A stretch of 64,000 bases of DNA from Acidobacteriota bacterium (GCA_016713675.1 JADJOS010000001.1:1116001-1180000), one strand, 5' to 3'. Shown: positions 52,261 to 62,180, counted from the stretch's first letter. The notes: generated by a model not told the origin, from the letters alone. Numbers and translations are program-made.

Positions 52261-53778
52261 TTAATTGTCTGGATCTGCGGCATTCAGTTCTGCGGTCCTG
52301 ACGCCGAATGCCATCAGGATGTAGAAGACCATCGCGACCTCTTGATCGCCGAGATTCCAGTGGACAAAACCGCTGGCGACAAATCCAACAAGAGCGCCGA
52401 ATGTACCTAGCAGAATGCCGAACGAACGCCAGTCGCCGTCCCGGGCGATGGTTATTCCACGCCACAGTGTACGGGCAAAAAGAGCCAGTATTATCAGCCA
52501 AATGAGCAGTGCGGGGATGCCGCGTTCGACGGCGATCTGGACCGGAGCCGAGTGAAAATGGCCCATCGGAAGAAATCCGCCCTCGTACATTCCCCATTCC
52601 TGCCAATGTTTTTGGATCGAATCCATACCGACGCCGAAGACGAAATTTCGCGGCCCTGCCGTGAGCAGACGGCCGCCGTCATTCCACATCACAAAACGAT
52701 AGCGGGTCGATTCGTCCTTTGAGTCAAAGAATCCTGTCTGGCGGCTCTGCTGCAGAAAGAACAGCCCGCCGATGATGACCGGTATGGCCAAAAGCACCGT
52801 TGCGATCGCGATCTTTCTGGATGCACCGCGAAGGACGATCATGAACGCCGAGATCATCAGAGCAAGCTGCGAGGCACGTGTGACGGTCAGCAGCAGAGCG
52901 AAAGATGTGCCGGCAAAAGCGGCGGCAAGCAGCGGGATGGTTGAGCGGCGGCGGCGGGCGTATGACCCGATCGCTGCGATCAGCAGACCGAAGATGAGCG
53001 AGGCGACCAGCATCAGCACCTCGGAATAAGTTACGTAATGGTTGTAGAAGCCCATCGAACGCCAATTATGGCTGAGTGACCAGCGTTCGATGCCGAGCTG
53101 TTCGTTCGCCGTCGTGCCGGCGAGCATGTCCGAGCGTTTTACATCTACCGCAAACTCAAAATCGGGACGGTAGAATTTGATCTTGGTCACTTCGTTTGCG
53201 GCGATGGCGGCTGCAACATCTTCGCTCGTTTTGACCTTTTTGCCGTTGGCGGCGAGCAGCGTGTCGCCCTCCCAGAGCAGTGCTTTGGCGAGCGGGCCGT
53301 CCGGCTTAAGGCCATGGATCTCGACGCCGCGGCCCAACAGACGCTGGACGGGCGTCCAGACGACATTGACCATGCAGGACACGATAAGAGCGAAAGCAAG
53401 AAAATATGCAGCACCGAGGCGGCGGATATTGGCCGCGGCGAAGATGAAGATCAGAAAGACGGCTACGCTGCGAAGCCGATCGAGCGAGACGGAAGGTTCG
53501 TACGAAAAGAGCCCGCTAACGACCGACCAGCCGAAAAATGCAAAAAGAGCGATGTTGAGCGGCCGAATTTTGGCCTGTTTACGCGGCCGAAAGAAAAATG
53601 ATGCGGCCCATATGAGCGTTCCGATGATCCACGAGATCTGCGTAGCGGCGATCGAATGAGGTGCCGAGACGACCATCAGCGTCAGAAAAATGAACGCTGA
53701 TCGCTGGAGCCAGCGGGCAGCGAACGCATCGGATTCGATGCCGGCTAGTTTGTCCAATCGCTCGAAAATCGTCGCCAT
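52261..53778 (-). CDS. O-antigen ligase-family protein with a PDZ-like periplasmic insert
   Basis: 505 residues, about ten membrane helices, with the Wzy/WaaL family blocks VTRASQLALMISAFMIVLRG and the large loop FVFGVGMDSIQKHWQEWG, then GHFHSAPVQIAVERGIPALLIWL. Residues 148-218 read as a PDZ domain: GVEIHGLKPDGPLAKALLWEGDTLLAANGKKVKTSEDV, followed by KIKFYRPDFEFAVDVKR. PDZ domains are unusual in this family. It polymerises or ligates surface glycans. Confidence 0.88.
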   Translation of the reverse strand: MATIFERLDKLAGIESDAFAARWLQRSAFIFLTLMVVSAPHSIAATQISWIIGTLIWAASFFFRPRKQAKIRPLNIALFAFFGWSVVSGLFSYEPSVSLDRLRSVAVFLIFIFAAANIRRLGAAYFLAFALIVSCMVNVVWTPVQRLLGRGVEIHGLKPDGPLAKALLWEGDTLLAANGKKVKTSEDVAAAIAANEVTKIKFYRPDFEFAVDVKRSDMLAGTTANEQLGIERWSLSHNWRSMGFYNHYVTYSEVLMLVASLIFGLLIAAIGSYARRRRSTIPLLAAAFAGTSFALLLTVTRASQLALMISAFMIVLRGASRKIAIATVLLAIPVIIGGLFFLQQSRQTGFFDSKDESTRYRFVMWNDGGRLLTAGPRNFVFGVGMDSIQKHWQEWGMYEGGFLPMGHFHSAPVQIAVERGIPALLIWLIILALFARTLWRGITIARDGDWRSFGILLGTFGALVGFVASGFVHWNLGDQEVAMVFYILMAFGVRTAELNAADPDN

Positions 53779-53847
53779 AAATGCGAGTATTATAACAGTT
53801 AGGTGCTGAAACCGCTGTTGAACGAGCGTTCAGCGAAAACTACAGGA

Positions 53848-54528
53848 ATGGATAAAGAGAATCTACAAACCGAACTCTCGATAACGGCAGAGATCAATCT
53901 GTATTACGACCTATGGGTGCCGGCAGGCATTACCGGTCCGGCACCGCTGCTGATCGCCGTGCATGGTTACGGCGCGCATAAACGGTATATGCTTCGCGAG
54001 GCGAGACAGGTTGCTCCCGACAATTTCATCATCGCGTCCATACAGGCTCCGCACCCTCATTTTCGGCAGACGCCGGACGGCTATCGCGTCGGTTACGGCT
54101 GGCTGGCGGATCAAAAGAGTGAGGAATATGTGCGGCTGCATCATAAATTCGTTCTTGATGTGATCGCCAAGCTTGTGGGCGATGGCCTAGTAGACGAACG
54201 CCGCATCTATATTTATGGGTTTTCGCAGGCGTGTGCGCTGGATTTCAGATTTGCGTTCACATACCCCGAGGTCCTTGCCGGCGTTATCGGCGTCTGCGGC
54301 GGTATTCCCGGCGATCTCGAAACGAACGAGATCTACAAACCGTTCCCGGCCCGGACCTTTTACCTCTACGGAGATGACGATGAGTTTTACACACAGGAAC
54401 AATTCGCCGCTTTCAACCAGAAATTAAGCGAAACCCTGCCCAATTTCCGTTCAAAACACTACGCCGCGAAACACGAGATCACACAGGAAATGCGGGACGA
54501 TATTAGGGAATGGCTGGCTGTCTCATGA
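53848..54528 (+). CDS. Alpha/beta hydrolase, phospholipase/carboxylesterase-like
   Basis: 226 residues from ATG 53848 (an in-frame GTG lies 45 bases earlier). LLIAVHGYGAHKR is the oxyanion turn, IYIYGFSQACALDFRF the nucleophile elbow (GFSQA), then YLYGDDDEFY with the acid and AAKHEITQEM with the His. Fits the YpfH/carboxylesterase group, cytoplasmic, probably acting on small acyl esters. Confidence 0.85.
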   Translation: MDKENLQTELSITAEINLYYDLWVPAGITGPAPLLIAVHGYGAHKRYMLREARQVAPDNFIIASIQAPHPHFRQTPDGYRVGYGWLADQKSEEYVRLHHKFVLDVIAKLVGDGLVDERRIYIYGFSQACALDFRFAFTYPEVLAGVIGVCGGIPGDLETNEIYKPFPARTFYLYGDDDEFYTQEQFAAFNQKLSETLPNFRSKHYAAKHEITQEMRDDIREWLAVS

Positions 54529-54640
54529 CCGGTATTTCTGATGCTAGAGAGAGCCCATGAAGGCAGACAATTGAATCAAACCAACGATTTGTTATTATTG
54601 GACCAAGAACCTAGATCCACGCTTGCTCCGTTAATAACAA

Positions 54641-56922
54641 ATGAAACACACCCTGCTCGCCGCCGCGTTTTGTCTTCTTTTTGCTTCTTTTGCGTTTGGT
54701 CAGAATGATGAGATCAATATAATTCCGAAGCCCGTATCGGTGAAAGCTCATGATGGGGTTTTCGAGCTTACAAAGTCTACAAAGATAATAATTTGGGACG
54801 AGCAGGCACGAGAACTTGCCGAAGGACTCAATACCGTCCTCATGCGGCAGTATGGTTTCCGATTAAAGATCGGTGTTCAGGGATCGGGTTTGAAAAACGT
54901 CATTGTGCTTATGCGCACAAATTTTCAGGACAGTTCAGAATATAACCTCTCAGTGAAGAAGGATGTCATTTTGCTCACGGGACAACAACTAGGACTTTTC
55001 CACTGTATTCAATCACTCCTTCAGTTATTGCCTGAGAAGAATGGAGCCAAGATCAACATCAAAGCGGTCAGCATCGAAGATCGACCCCGCTTCAAATACC
55101 GCGGTATGCATCTAGACGTGTCACGCCATTTTATGCCGGTTGATTTTGTTAAGAAATACATCGACCTGATGTCGCAATACAAATTTAATACGTTTCACTG
55201 GCATTTGACGGACGATCAGGGGTGGCGGATCGAGATCAAGAAATATCCGCGCCTTACCGAGGTCGGTTCGAAGCGGCCGGAGACGGTTTCGGGGCGTGTT
55301 TTGCAGCCGTATTTCGGTGACGGCGTGCCGGTCGAGGGGTTTTATACACAGGAACAGATCCGAGATGTCGTCGCTTACGCCAAGGCGAGATATATCACAG
55401 TCATTCCCGAGATCGAGCTGCCCGGCCACGCTTCGGCGGCGTTAGAGGCGTATCCGCAGTTTGGGTGTAAACAGGACTACACGTACAAGGTGCAGAAAAC
55501 GTGGGGAATTTTCAAAGAGGTTTTCTGCCCGACCGACGAGACGTTCAAATTTCTCGAGGACGTGATTGACGAGACGATCGCACTGTTTCCCGATTCGCCG
55601 TACGTCCACATCGGCGGCGACGAGGTGCTGAAAGACCATTGGAAAGAATCGGCGTTCGTGCAGGATCTGATGAAACGCGAAAACCTCAAGGACGAGCACG
55701 AGGTGCAGTCGTATTTCATCCGGCGCATCGAAAAGCATGTAAACCGTCGCGGCAAAAAGATCATCGGTTGGGACGAGATCCTCGAAGGCGGCCTCGCCCC
55801 GAATGCGACCGTCATGTCGTGGCGAGGCATCAAGGGCGGCATCGAGGCGGCCAAGGCCAAGCACGACGTGATAATGACGCCGACCGATTACGCCTATCTG
55901 GACTACGGCCAGGGCGACACCAATACCGAGCCGATCAACATCGGCGGTTACGTACCGCTCGAAAAGGTCTACGGCTACGACCCCATTCCAAAAGAACTGA
56001 CAAAGGACGAAGCCAAATACATCCTCGGCGCCCAAGGCAACATCTGGACGGAATACATGAAAACGCCCGACAAGGTCGAGTACATGGGCTTTCCTCGTAT
56101 TCTCGCCATGGCGGAGGTCGGCTGGTCGAGTCTGGAGAATAAGAATTTCGCGGATTTCACTCGGCGGCTAAACGCCAATTTCGCACGGCTTGATAAACAA
56201 GAGGTCGATTATCGCATTCCGGAGCCCTCGGGCCTCGTGAACCGAGTACTCGCTACGGACGAGAAAGCGGAGCTCGATCTCTCGTCATCGGTTCCGGGTG
56301 CCAAGGTCTTTACACGATCGACGGCACTGCGCCGGACGAAAAGAGCACGCCGTATACAAAACCGCTGCAGGTCTCGGTGCCGATGGGCGAGCGCGTTGAT
56401 GTAAAGGCGATCGTCGTTTTACTAACTGGACGCAAGAGTTCGGTTTACACCGCAACGCTGCTTAGGCAGCCGTGGCGGGCGGCCGAGCCCGAGCCGAAGG
56501 ACAAACGTCCGGGCGTGACCTACGGTTTGCTGTCCTGGCGGAGCGACGGCGTTGCCGAGCCTTTTGTCACAAGCGGCGAAACGCGTTCGATAGGCTTTCA
56601 GCAGTTTGCCAAGGCCTCGACGCTGACCAAACCGTTTGCCGTCACATTTAACGGCTATTTCAACGCTCCCGCGGACGCGATCTATGATTTTCAGGTCGAG
56701 TCGACGTATTCTGCTGCGATCGATATCGACGGTTTCACGTTGATCGACGACACCGGGACGCCCGCTCGGAAAACTCGCTCGGCCGTGGTTCCGCTCAAGG
56801 CAGGGCTGCACAAGATAAGCCTGCGTTACAACAACGGCGGCGGCGAACCGTTCTGGCGCGTCCGCTGGGCTCTAAAGGGCCAAAACTGGCGAAACCTCGG
56901 CGGCGGTGAACTGGTTCATTAA
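54641..56922 (+). pseudogene. Secreted beta-N-acetylhexosaminidase (GH20), one frameshift as sequenced
   Basis: Signal LLAAAFCLLFASFAFGQ, N-terminal GH20b domain to about residue 140, then the catalytic TIM barrel with MHLDVSRHFMP, HWHLTDDQGWRIEIKKYPRLTEVG and HIGGDEVLKDHW (catalytic Asp-Glu). At 56309-56311 a TTT run lacks one T, which breaks the frame. Restoring it continues as VFYTIDGTAPDEKSTPYTKPL, a chitobiase C-terminal domain, then a PA14-like domain to 56922. Homopolymer context suggests sequencing error. Removes terminal GlcNAc or GalNAc. Confidence 0.88.
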
Positions 56923-56929
56923 GAAATTT

Positions 56930-57048
56930 GCCCACGAAAAACACGAAAGTCACTAAAAATTGAAGAAGTAGGAAAAATGAAAATCGTAGCCAAGCATCAA
57001 CGTCTCGCATCCCTCTTTATTTTGTGTCTTTTCGTACTTTTCGTGGGT
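56930..57048. repeat. Inverted repeat whose right arm encodes the GH92 signal peptide
   Basis: CCCACGAAAAACACGAAAG from 56931 faces a region at 57016-57047 whose complement starts CCCACGAAAAGTACGAAAAG. The right arm encodes the residues FILCLFVLFVG of the signal peptide of the GH92 protein. Confidence 0.65.
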
Positions 57049-60000
57049 AAAACTAACGCTCAGGATTACACTCGCTGGGTAAATCCATTCATCGGAACGG
57101 GCGGGCACGGGCATACATTTCCGGGGGCGACGATGCCGTTTGGGATGGTCCAGCTCTCGCCCGACACCCGCATCGACAACTGGGACGGCAGCAGCGGCTA
57201 TCACTACTCCGACGACACGATCTACGGCTTTTCGCACACACACCTCAGCGGCACGGGAATTCCGGATTATTGCGATATTTTGTTTATGCCTACGGTCGAT
57301 GAAGGAAGAACTTGGTCGCCGAAGGATTTAATGATTCAGCAATCAGGTCGTTATTCCTCCAAGTTTTCACATTCTGACGAAAAAGCAGAGCCCGGTTACT
57401 ATTCAGTAAAGATCAACGATGCGAAGTTGCTCGTCGAATTGACTGCTACGGCCCGTGTTGGATTTCACCGGTACACTTTCCCAGAATCGGAGGATGCCGG
57501 AATTAATCTCGATATGTTATGGCGGGACAAGACTCTCGAAAGCAAGGTCAAAGTCGTCAGCGATCGACGTATCGAGGGTTTTAGACGATCTAGTTCGTGG
57601 GCAAAAAATCAGACGGTTTACTTTGTCGCCGAGTTTTCAAAACCGATTATCAAGAGTTCTGACGGAAGAAGAGCAGAGGGTAGTAGCGTTCCGGAAACAG
57701 GAAATGAGAATTTCTTCTTTCCATTGTCCACGAGTGCAGGCGAACAAATTCTTCTAAAAGTCGCTATATCAAATGTCTCTATCGAAGGTGCCCGCAAAAA
57801 TCTCGCCGCCGAGCTGCCTGGCTGGAATTTCGACAAGGTTCGCGCTAATGCAAAAGCGGCTTGGAACAAGGAGCTTTCTAAGATCGAGGTTTCCGGCGGG
57901 ACCGACGCTCAGACGACGACCTTTTACACGGCCCTGTATCACACGATGATCCAGCCGAATGTGTTCAATGATGTCGATGGGTCGTACATTGGTCACGATA
58001 AGAAGATACATAACATTCGGGATGATGCTCGGAGTCCCGGCTTCAGCCGGCCTGCTGCGGGAAAGAAGCCGCCTGAAGGCGGGACTCCCAGCGATCAGTA
58101 CACCGTCTTTTCGCTATGGGACACGTTCCGGGCGGCGCATCCGCTTTACACGATCATCGACCAGCGGCGGACGGTGGATTTTATTAATACGTTTATCCGG
58201 CAATACGAACAGGGCGGGCGGCTGCCGGTTTGGGAGCTGTGGGGCGAAGAGACCGACACGATGATCGGCTATCACGCCGTTTCGGTCATCGCTGACGCCA
58301 TGGCGAAGGGCATCAAAGGCTTTGACTACGAAAAAGCCTACGCCGCCGCCAAACACTCCGCCGAACTCGACCATCTCGGCCTCAAGGACTACAAACGCCG
58401 CGGCTACATCTCGATGGAAGACGAGCACGAGTCTGTTTCGAAAACGCTTGAATATGCGTATAACGATTGGTGCATCGCGAACATGGCAAAGATAATGAAG
58501 GCCAATCTTGAGGCTAAGATTAATCGACGACCCGGACAGTTTGAGACCGGCTGGGACGACAAAGAGCGGTACGGCTATGAAAAAGTTTACGCGAGGTTTT
58601 CCGAGCGATCACGCTACTTCGAAAACCTCTTCGATCCTTCAACCGGCTTTATGCGGCCAAAGAAGAACGGCGGTTGGGTGTCGCCGTTTGCTCCGAATGA
58701 GGTGACGTTCAACTTTACGGAGGGCAACAGTTGGGTTTATTCATTCTTCGTTCCGCATGACGTTTCCCGTTTGATGGAACTGCAGGGCGGCCGCGAGAAG
58801 TTTGCGGCAAAGCTCGACGAACTATTCACTACCAAAGACAAACTCGCCGGCCGCGAACAGCCCGATATCACAGGCCTGATCGGACAATACGCCCACGGAA
58901 ACGAGCCTTCCCATCATATTGCCTATCTTTACAATTACGCCTATCAGCCGTCGAAAACGCAAAACCTCGTCCGCAGAATAATGGACGAGTTTTACAAACC
59001 CGAGCCCGACGGCCTCATCGGCAACGAAGATTGCGGCCAGATGTCGGCGTGGTACATATTGTCCGCCAGCGGCTTTTATCCGGTAGCTCCGGGCGACGGT
59101 GTTTATGCGTTCGGAACGCCCTTGTTTCCTGAAATGACCTATCGGCTGGAGAACGGCAAGACGTTCACGGTCAGAGCGAAGAACGTTTCGCCATCGAATA
59201 AATACATCCTCAACGCCAAGCTCAACGGAGTACCTTACAAAAAAGCGTTCATCAAACACGAAGACATAATGAACGGCGGCGTGCTGGAATTTGCGATGAT
59301 CGACCAACCGGTGACGACAGCGTTCAACGAATTTCCGATGTCGGGAAGCAACACCAAAACAGTCGCCGTACCAGTGATCGATGGCGGTGCTCGCGTGTTT
59401 TCAGGCAAGACGACTGTGACGCTTTCGACCATAACGCCGAACGCAAAGGTGTTCTACACGACGAACGGAGCCGAACCGAAAGCAAACGAATCGACTTTAT
59501 ATTCAGGGCCAATTGAGATCAGCGACACGACCACGATCAAGGCCGTTGCCGCCACGGATAAAGATCGCAGTATCGCCAGCGAAGCCAAATTCATTGCAAA
59601 ACCAAACGACTGGACCGTCAAGATCGAGCACAAATACAACCGCCAATACACGGGCGGCGGTGACGAAGGTCTGATCGATGGTATTCGCGGCACTATCAAT
59701 TTTGCATCGGGCGAATGGCAGGGTTATCAGCCCAAAGACCTCATCGCCACTATCGATCTGCAGCGTGAGACCGAGATCAAGCGTGTCGGCGGCGGATTTT
59801 TGCAGAACGCCCGTTCGTGGATATGGATGCCGACGCGGATCGAATTTGAAGTGTCAACGGACGGCGTCAATTTTACGCGTGTCGCCGATATCAAGACCGA
59901 TATCGATCCAACCGATATGAAAGAACAGATCCGCGACTATGTTCAGTCGATCACGCCGCTAAAGGCACGCTACGTCCGCGTCCACGCATACAACTTAGGC

Positions 60001-60072
60001 AAGATCCCGAGCTGGCATCCCGGAGCTGGCGACGATGCATTTATTTTTGTCGATGAGATATTGATCAACTAA
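56977..60072 (+). CDS. Secreted GH92 alpha-mannosidase with chitobiase-type and F5/8-like C-terminal modules
   Basis: 1031 residues with a signal peptide (ILCLFVLFVGKTNAQ). GH92 core: YTRWVNPFIGTGGHGHTFPGATMPFGMVQLSPDT, HTHLSGTGIPDY, YTVFSLWDTFRAAHPL, GHGNEPSHH-like AHGNEPSHHIAYLYNYA and IGNEDCGQMSAWY. After residue 800 follow a chitobiase C-terminal domain (VTLSTITPNAKVFYTTNGAEPKANESTLYSGPI) and a discoidin-type domain. Residues encoded at 58031-58088 are a repeat insertion (see that feature). Trims mannose from N-glycans, Ca-dependent. Pairs with the GH20 gene just upstream. Confidence 0.93.
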   Translation: MKIVAKHQRLASLFILCLFVLFVGKTNAQDYTRWVNPFIGTGGHGHTFPGATMPFGMVQLSPDTRIDNWDGSSGYHYSDDTIYGFSHTHLSGTGIPDYCDILFMPTVDEGRTWSPKDLMIQQSGRYSSKFSHSDEKAEPGYYSVKINDAKLLVELTATARVGFHRYTFPESEDAGINLDMLWRDKTLESKVKVVSDRRIEGFRRSSSWAKNQTVYFVAEFSKPIIKSSDGRRAEGSSVPETGNENFFFPLSTSAGEQILLKVAISNVSIEGARKNLAAELPGWNFDKVRANAKAAWNKELSKIEVSGGTDAQTTTFYTALYHTMIQPNVFNDVDGSYIGHDKKIHNIRDDARSPGFSRPAAGKKPPEGGTPSDQYTVFSLWDTFRAAHPLYTIIDQRRTVDFINTFIRQYEQGGRLPVWELWGEETDTMIGYHAVSVIADAMAKGIKGFDYEKAYAAAKHSAELDHLGLKDYKRRGYISMEDEHESVSKTLEYAYNDWCIANMAKIMKANLEAKINRRPGQFETGWDDKERYGYEKVYARFSERSRYFENLFDPSTGFMRPKKNGGWVSPFAPNEVTFNFTEGNSWVYSFFVPHDVSRLMELQGGREKFAAKLDELFTTKDKLAGREQPDITGLIGQYAHGNEPSHHIAYLYNYAYQPSKTQNLVRRIMDEFYKPEPDGLIGNEDCGQMSAWYILSASGFYPVAPGDGVYAFGTPLFPEMTYRLENGKTFTVRAKNVSPSNKYILNAKLNGVPYKKAFIKHEDIMNGGVLEFAMIDQPVTTAFNEFPMSGSNTKTVAVPVIDGGARVFSGKTTVTLSTITPNAKVFYTTNGAEPKANESTLYSGPIEISDTTTIKAVAATDKDRSIASEAKFIAKPNDWTVKIEHKYNRQYTGGGDEGLIDGIRGTINFASGEWQGYQPKDLIATIDLQRETEIKRVGGGFLQNARSWIWMPTRIEFEVSTDGVNFTRVADIKTDIDPTDMKEQIRDYVQSITPLKARYVRVHAYNLGKIPSWHPGAGDDAFIFVDEILIN
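58031..58088 (+). repeat. 58-bp palindromic element inserted in frame in the GH92 gene
   Basis: Arms 58031-58051 and 58068-58088 pair at 19 of 21 bases (outer GGAGTCCCG/CGGGACTCC). In the protein it adds RSPGFSRPAAGKKPPEGGTP, a Pro/Gly/Lys segment between the sugar-binding loop and SDQYTVFSLWDTFR that the GH92 core does not need. Confidence 0.8.
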
Positions 60073-60075
60073 ACT

Positions 60076-60754
60076 GCGCAAGCCCGCACGTAAGTAAGGG
60101 CGTTTCCCTCGGCACAAGCCCGCACGAAGTAAGGGCGTTGCACGACGTCAAGGTGGAACTATGCAATTCGACGACGGTCACAACGAATGGGATGACAACG
60201 ATTTTCCGATCGCCTATTTAATTACCTTTCGAACGTATGGCACATGGCTGCACGGTGACGAACGCTCATCGACACGTCGAAACAAAAGGTCGACTCGCGA
60301 ACTCAAACGGATCGAACCGAATGTTCCGTTTGAGGACTCAATGCGTGAACGCATGGAGCATGACGCGATCATACTGAATCGAGAACAACGAAAAGCAGTG
60401 CAGGCGGCGATCAAGGAGTTCTGCAAGGCCAAGGGTCACACATTGTATGCGGTCAATGTTCGCACAAATCACGTTCATGTAGTTATTGTTGCGCAAGCAA
60501 AACCGGAGCGAGTGGCTGACGCACTCAAGGCGGCCGCTACGAAACGGCTACGAGAACTTGGCTTGATAGCCGCCGAAAGCAAAGTTTGGTCGCGTGGGCG
60601 TAGCCGTCGGTACTTGTGGAAGAGCTCTCACGTTAGCGCCGCAGTCGATTACGTTCTATATTGCCAAAGTGATGTTCCATTCGAGCTGGATGATTGAGAT
60701 ATTTTTGTTCGATTGAGTTGGGTGTAACGCCCTTACTTCGTGCGGGCTTGTGCC
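60076..60754. repeat. REP units around the second RAYT gene (three copies)
   Basis: A 33-base unit with core GCCCGCACGAAGTAAGGGC (a GCCC/GGGC hairpin) is at 60111-60143; a variant with one extra base is at 60076-60107; an inverted copy, one mismatch from the second, is at 60722-60754. A further copy is at 49729. Confidence 0.85.
60161..60697 (+). CDS. REP-associated tyrosine transposase (RAYT, IS200-like Y1 family), copy 2
   Basis: 178 residues. YLITFRTYGTWLHGDERSS is the family start, NVRTNHVHVVIVAQAK holds the HUH site (H-V-H) and SAAVDYVLYCQS the probable catalytic Tyr. AAGGTGG precedes the start. Bracketed by its own REP family, different from that of copy 1. Confidence 0.88.
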   Translation: MQFDDGHNEWDDNDFPIAYLITFRTYGTWLHGDERSSTRRNKRSTRELKRIEPNVPFEDSMRERMEHDAIILNREQRKAVQAAIKEFCKAKGHTLYAVNVRTNHVHVVIVAQAKPERVADALKAAATKRLRELGLIAAESKVWSRGRSRRYLWKSSHVSAAVDYVLYCQSDVPFELDD

Positions 60755-60822
60755 AAAAAGTCGGCTGTTTCTGCATTGGGTGCGTCTAAGTTACGGTAAG
60801 CAATTTATACCGAGGTAATTAT

Positions 60823-62094
60823 ATGGACCGACGATATTTCTTAAAAACGAGCGGGATCGCACTTGGGAGTTTTGGTTTGATGGCGGCGGCGCCTGAGTTT
60901 CTGCATCAGTTTGCGGCGGCGCAGACGGCAGCGAAAGGATATGGAAAGAAGAAAGTCCTGGTGACGATCTTTCAGCGTGGTGCGGTCGATGGCCTGAATA
61001 TGGTCGTGCCGTATGGCGAAGACCAGTATTACGCTCTGAGGCCGACGATCGCGATCCCGGGCCCGAAAAAAGCAAATGGAGCGATCGATCTGGATGGATA
61101 TTTTGGTCTAAATCCCTCGATGAAGCCCTTCGAAGCATTGTGGCGTGATAAGAAACTGGCCGTTATCAACGCCGCCGGTTCGCCGGACAATACGCGTTCG
61201 CATTTTGATGCTCAGGACTATATGGAATCGGGCACGCCCGGCTACAAAGGCACCAAGGACGGCTGGCTCAACCGCGTTCTGCAGGCCAAGCAGGAAAAGG
61301 ACGCGTCGCCGTTTCGAGCGGTCGCGATGACGCAGGCGTTGCCGCGAGCTTTGTACGGCAGGGCTCCGTCGGTGGCGATGACCAATCTCGCCGATTTTTC
61401 GATCAAGGCCGGCATCTATTCAAACAATATGAAAGGCGGCTTTGAGGGTGTTTACGAGCAGAATGTAAAAGACACCCTCGGCGAGACCGGCAAGGAAACG
61501 TTCGAAGCGGTCAATTACCTCAAGCAGGCAAATCCGTCGCAGTACAAGCCGGAAAACGGTGCGGTATATCCGGCATCAGCGTTAGGCCGCTCGCTTTCGC
61601 AGATCGCTCAGTTGATCAAAGCAGGTGTCGGGCTCGAGGTCGCTTTTGCAGAAATGGGCGGCTGGGACACTCATTCAAACCAGTCCGCCGGACAAAATCC
61701 GTCGCAGGGAACACTTGCCAATCTGCTGCGTGATCTTTCGACGAGCATCGCTGCGTTTACGACCGACCTTGGTCAGCGAATGGACGATGTCGTCGTGCTG
61801 ACAATGTCCGAATTCGGCCGCACGGCCCGTGAGAACGGCACCCGCGGCACCGACCACGGCCACGCGAACGCGATGTTCGTGATCGGCAATTCGGTCAAGG
61901 GCGGCAAAGTTTACGGAGATTTTAAGGGACTCAAATCAGACAAGCTCTACGAAGGCCGCGATCTCGACGTAACAACCGATTTTCGCGACGTTTTTGCCGA
62001 GGCGGCCTATAAACATCTGGGCACGAAGGAGCTCGACAAGCTTTTCCCAAGATATTCGGCAACGAAAGAGAAATTCCGCGGGTATCTCGGATAG
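60823..62094 (+). CDS. Tat-exported DUF1501 protein
   Basis: 423 residues. MDRRYFLKTSGIALGSFGLM is a twin-arginine signal. LVTIFQRGAVDGLNMVVPYG opens the DUF1501 domain, FAEMGGWDTHSNQS and LTMSEFGRTARENGTRGTDHGHANAMFVIG are its metal-binding-like conserved blocks. Related to sulfatase/phosphatase-fold proteins; often paired with a DUF1800 gene, which is not present here. Role unknown. Confidence 0.92.
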   Translation: MDRRYFLKTSGIALGSFGLMAAAPEFLHQFAAAQTAAKGYGKKKVLVTIFQRGAVDGLNMVVPYGEDQYYALRPTIAIPGPKKANGAIDLDGYFGLNPSMKPFEALWRDKKLAVINAAGSPDNTRSHFDAQDYMESGTPGYKGTKDGWLNRVLQAKQEKDASPFRAVAMTQALPRALYGRAPSVAMTNLADFSIKAGIYSNNMKGGFEGVYEQNVKDTLGETGKETFEAVNYLKQANPSQYKPENGAVYPASALGRSLSQIAQLIKAGVGLEVAFAEMGGWDTHSNQSAGQNPSQGTLANLLRDLSTSIAAFTTDLGQRMDDVVVLTMSEFGRTARENGTRGTDHGHANAMFVIGNSVKGGKVYGDFKGLKSDKLYEGRDLDVTTDFRDVFAEAAYKHLGTKELDKLFPRYSATKEKFRGYLG

Positions 62095-62127
62095 TAATTG
62101 CCGCAAAAAAGCACAGTACGCGCAAAG

Positions 62128-62158
62128 AAAAGAGATGCACTTATACAGCATCTCTTTT
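62128..62158. terminator. Bidirectional terminator between DUF1501 and DUF4157 genes
   Basis: AAAAGAGATGC (62128-62138) pairs perfectly with GCATCTCTTTT (62148-62158), 9-base loop, with A and T tracts outside. Confidence 0.85.
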
Positions 62159-62180
62159 TATATGTGCGTCTCTATGTCGA

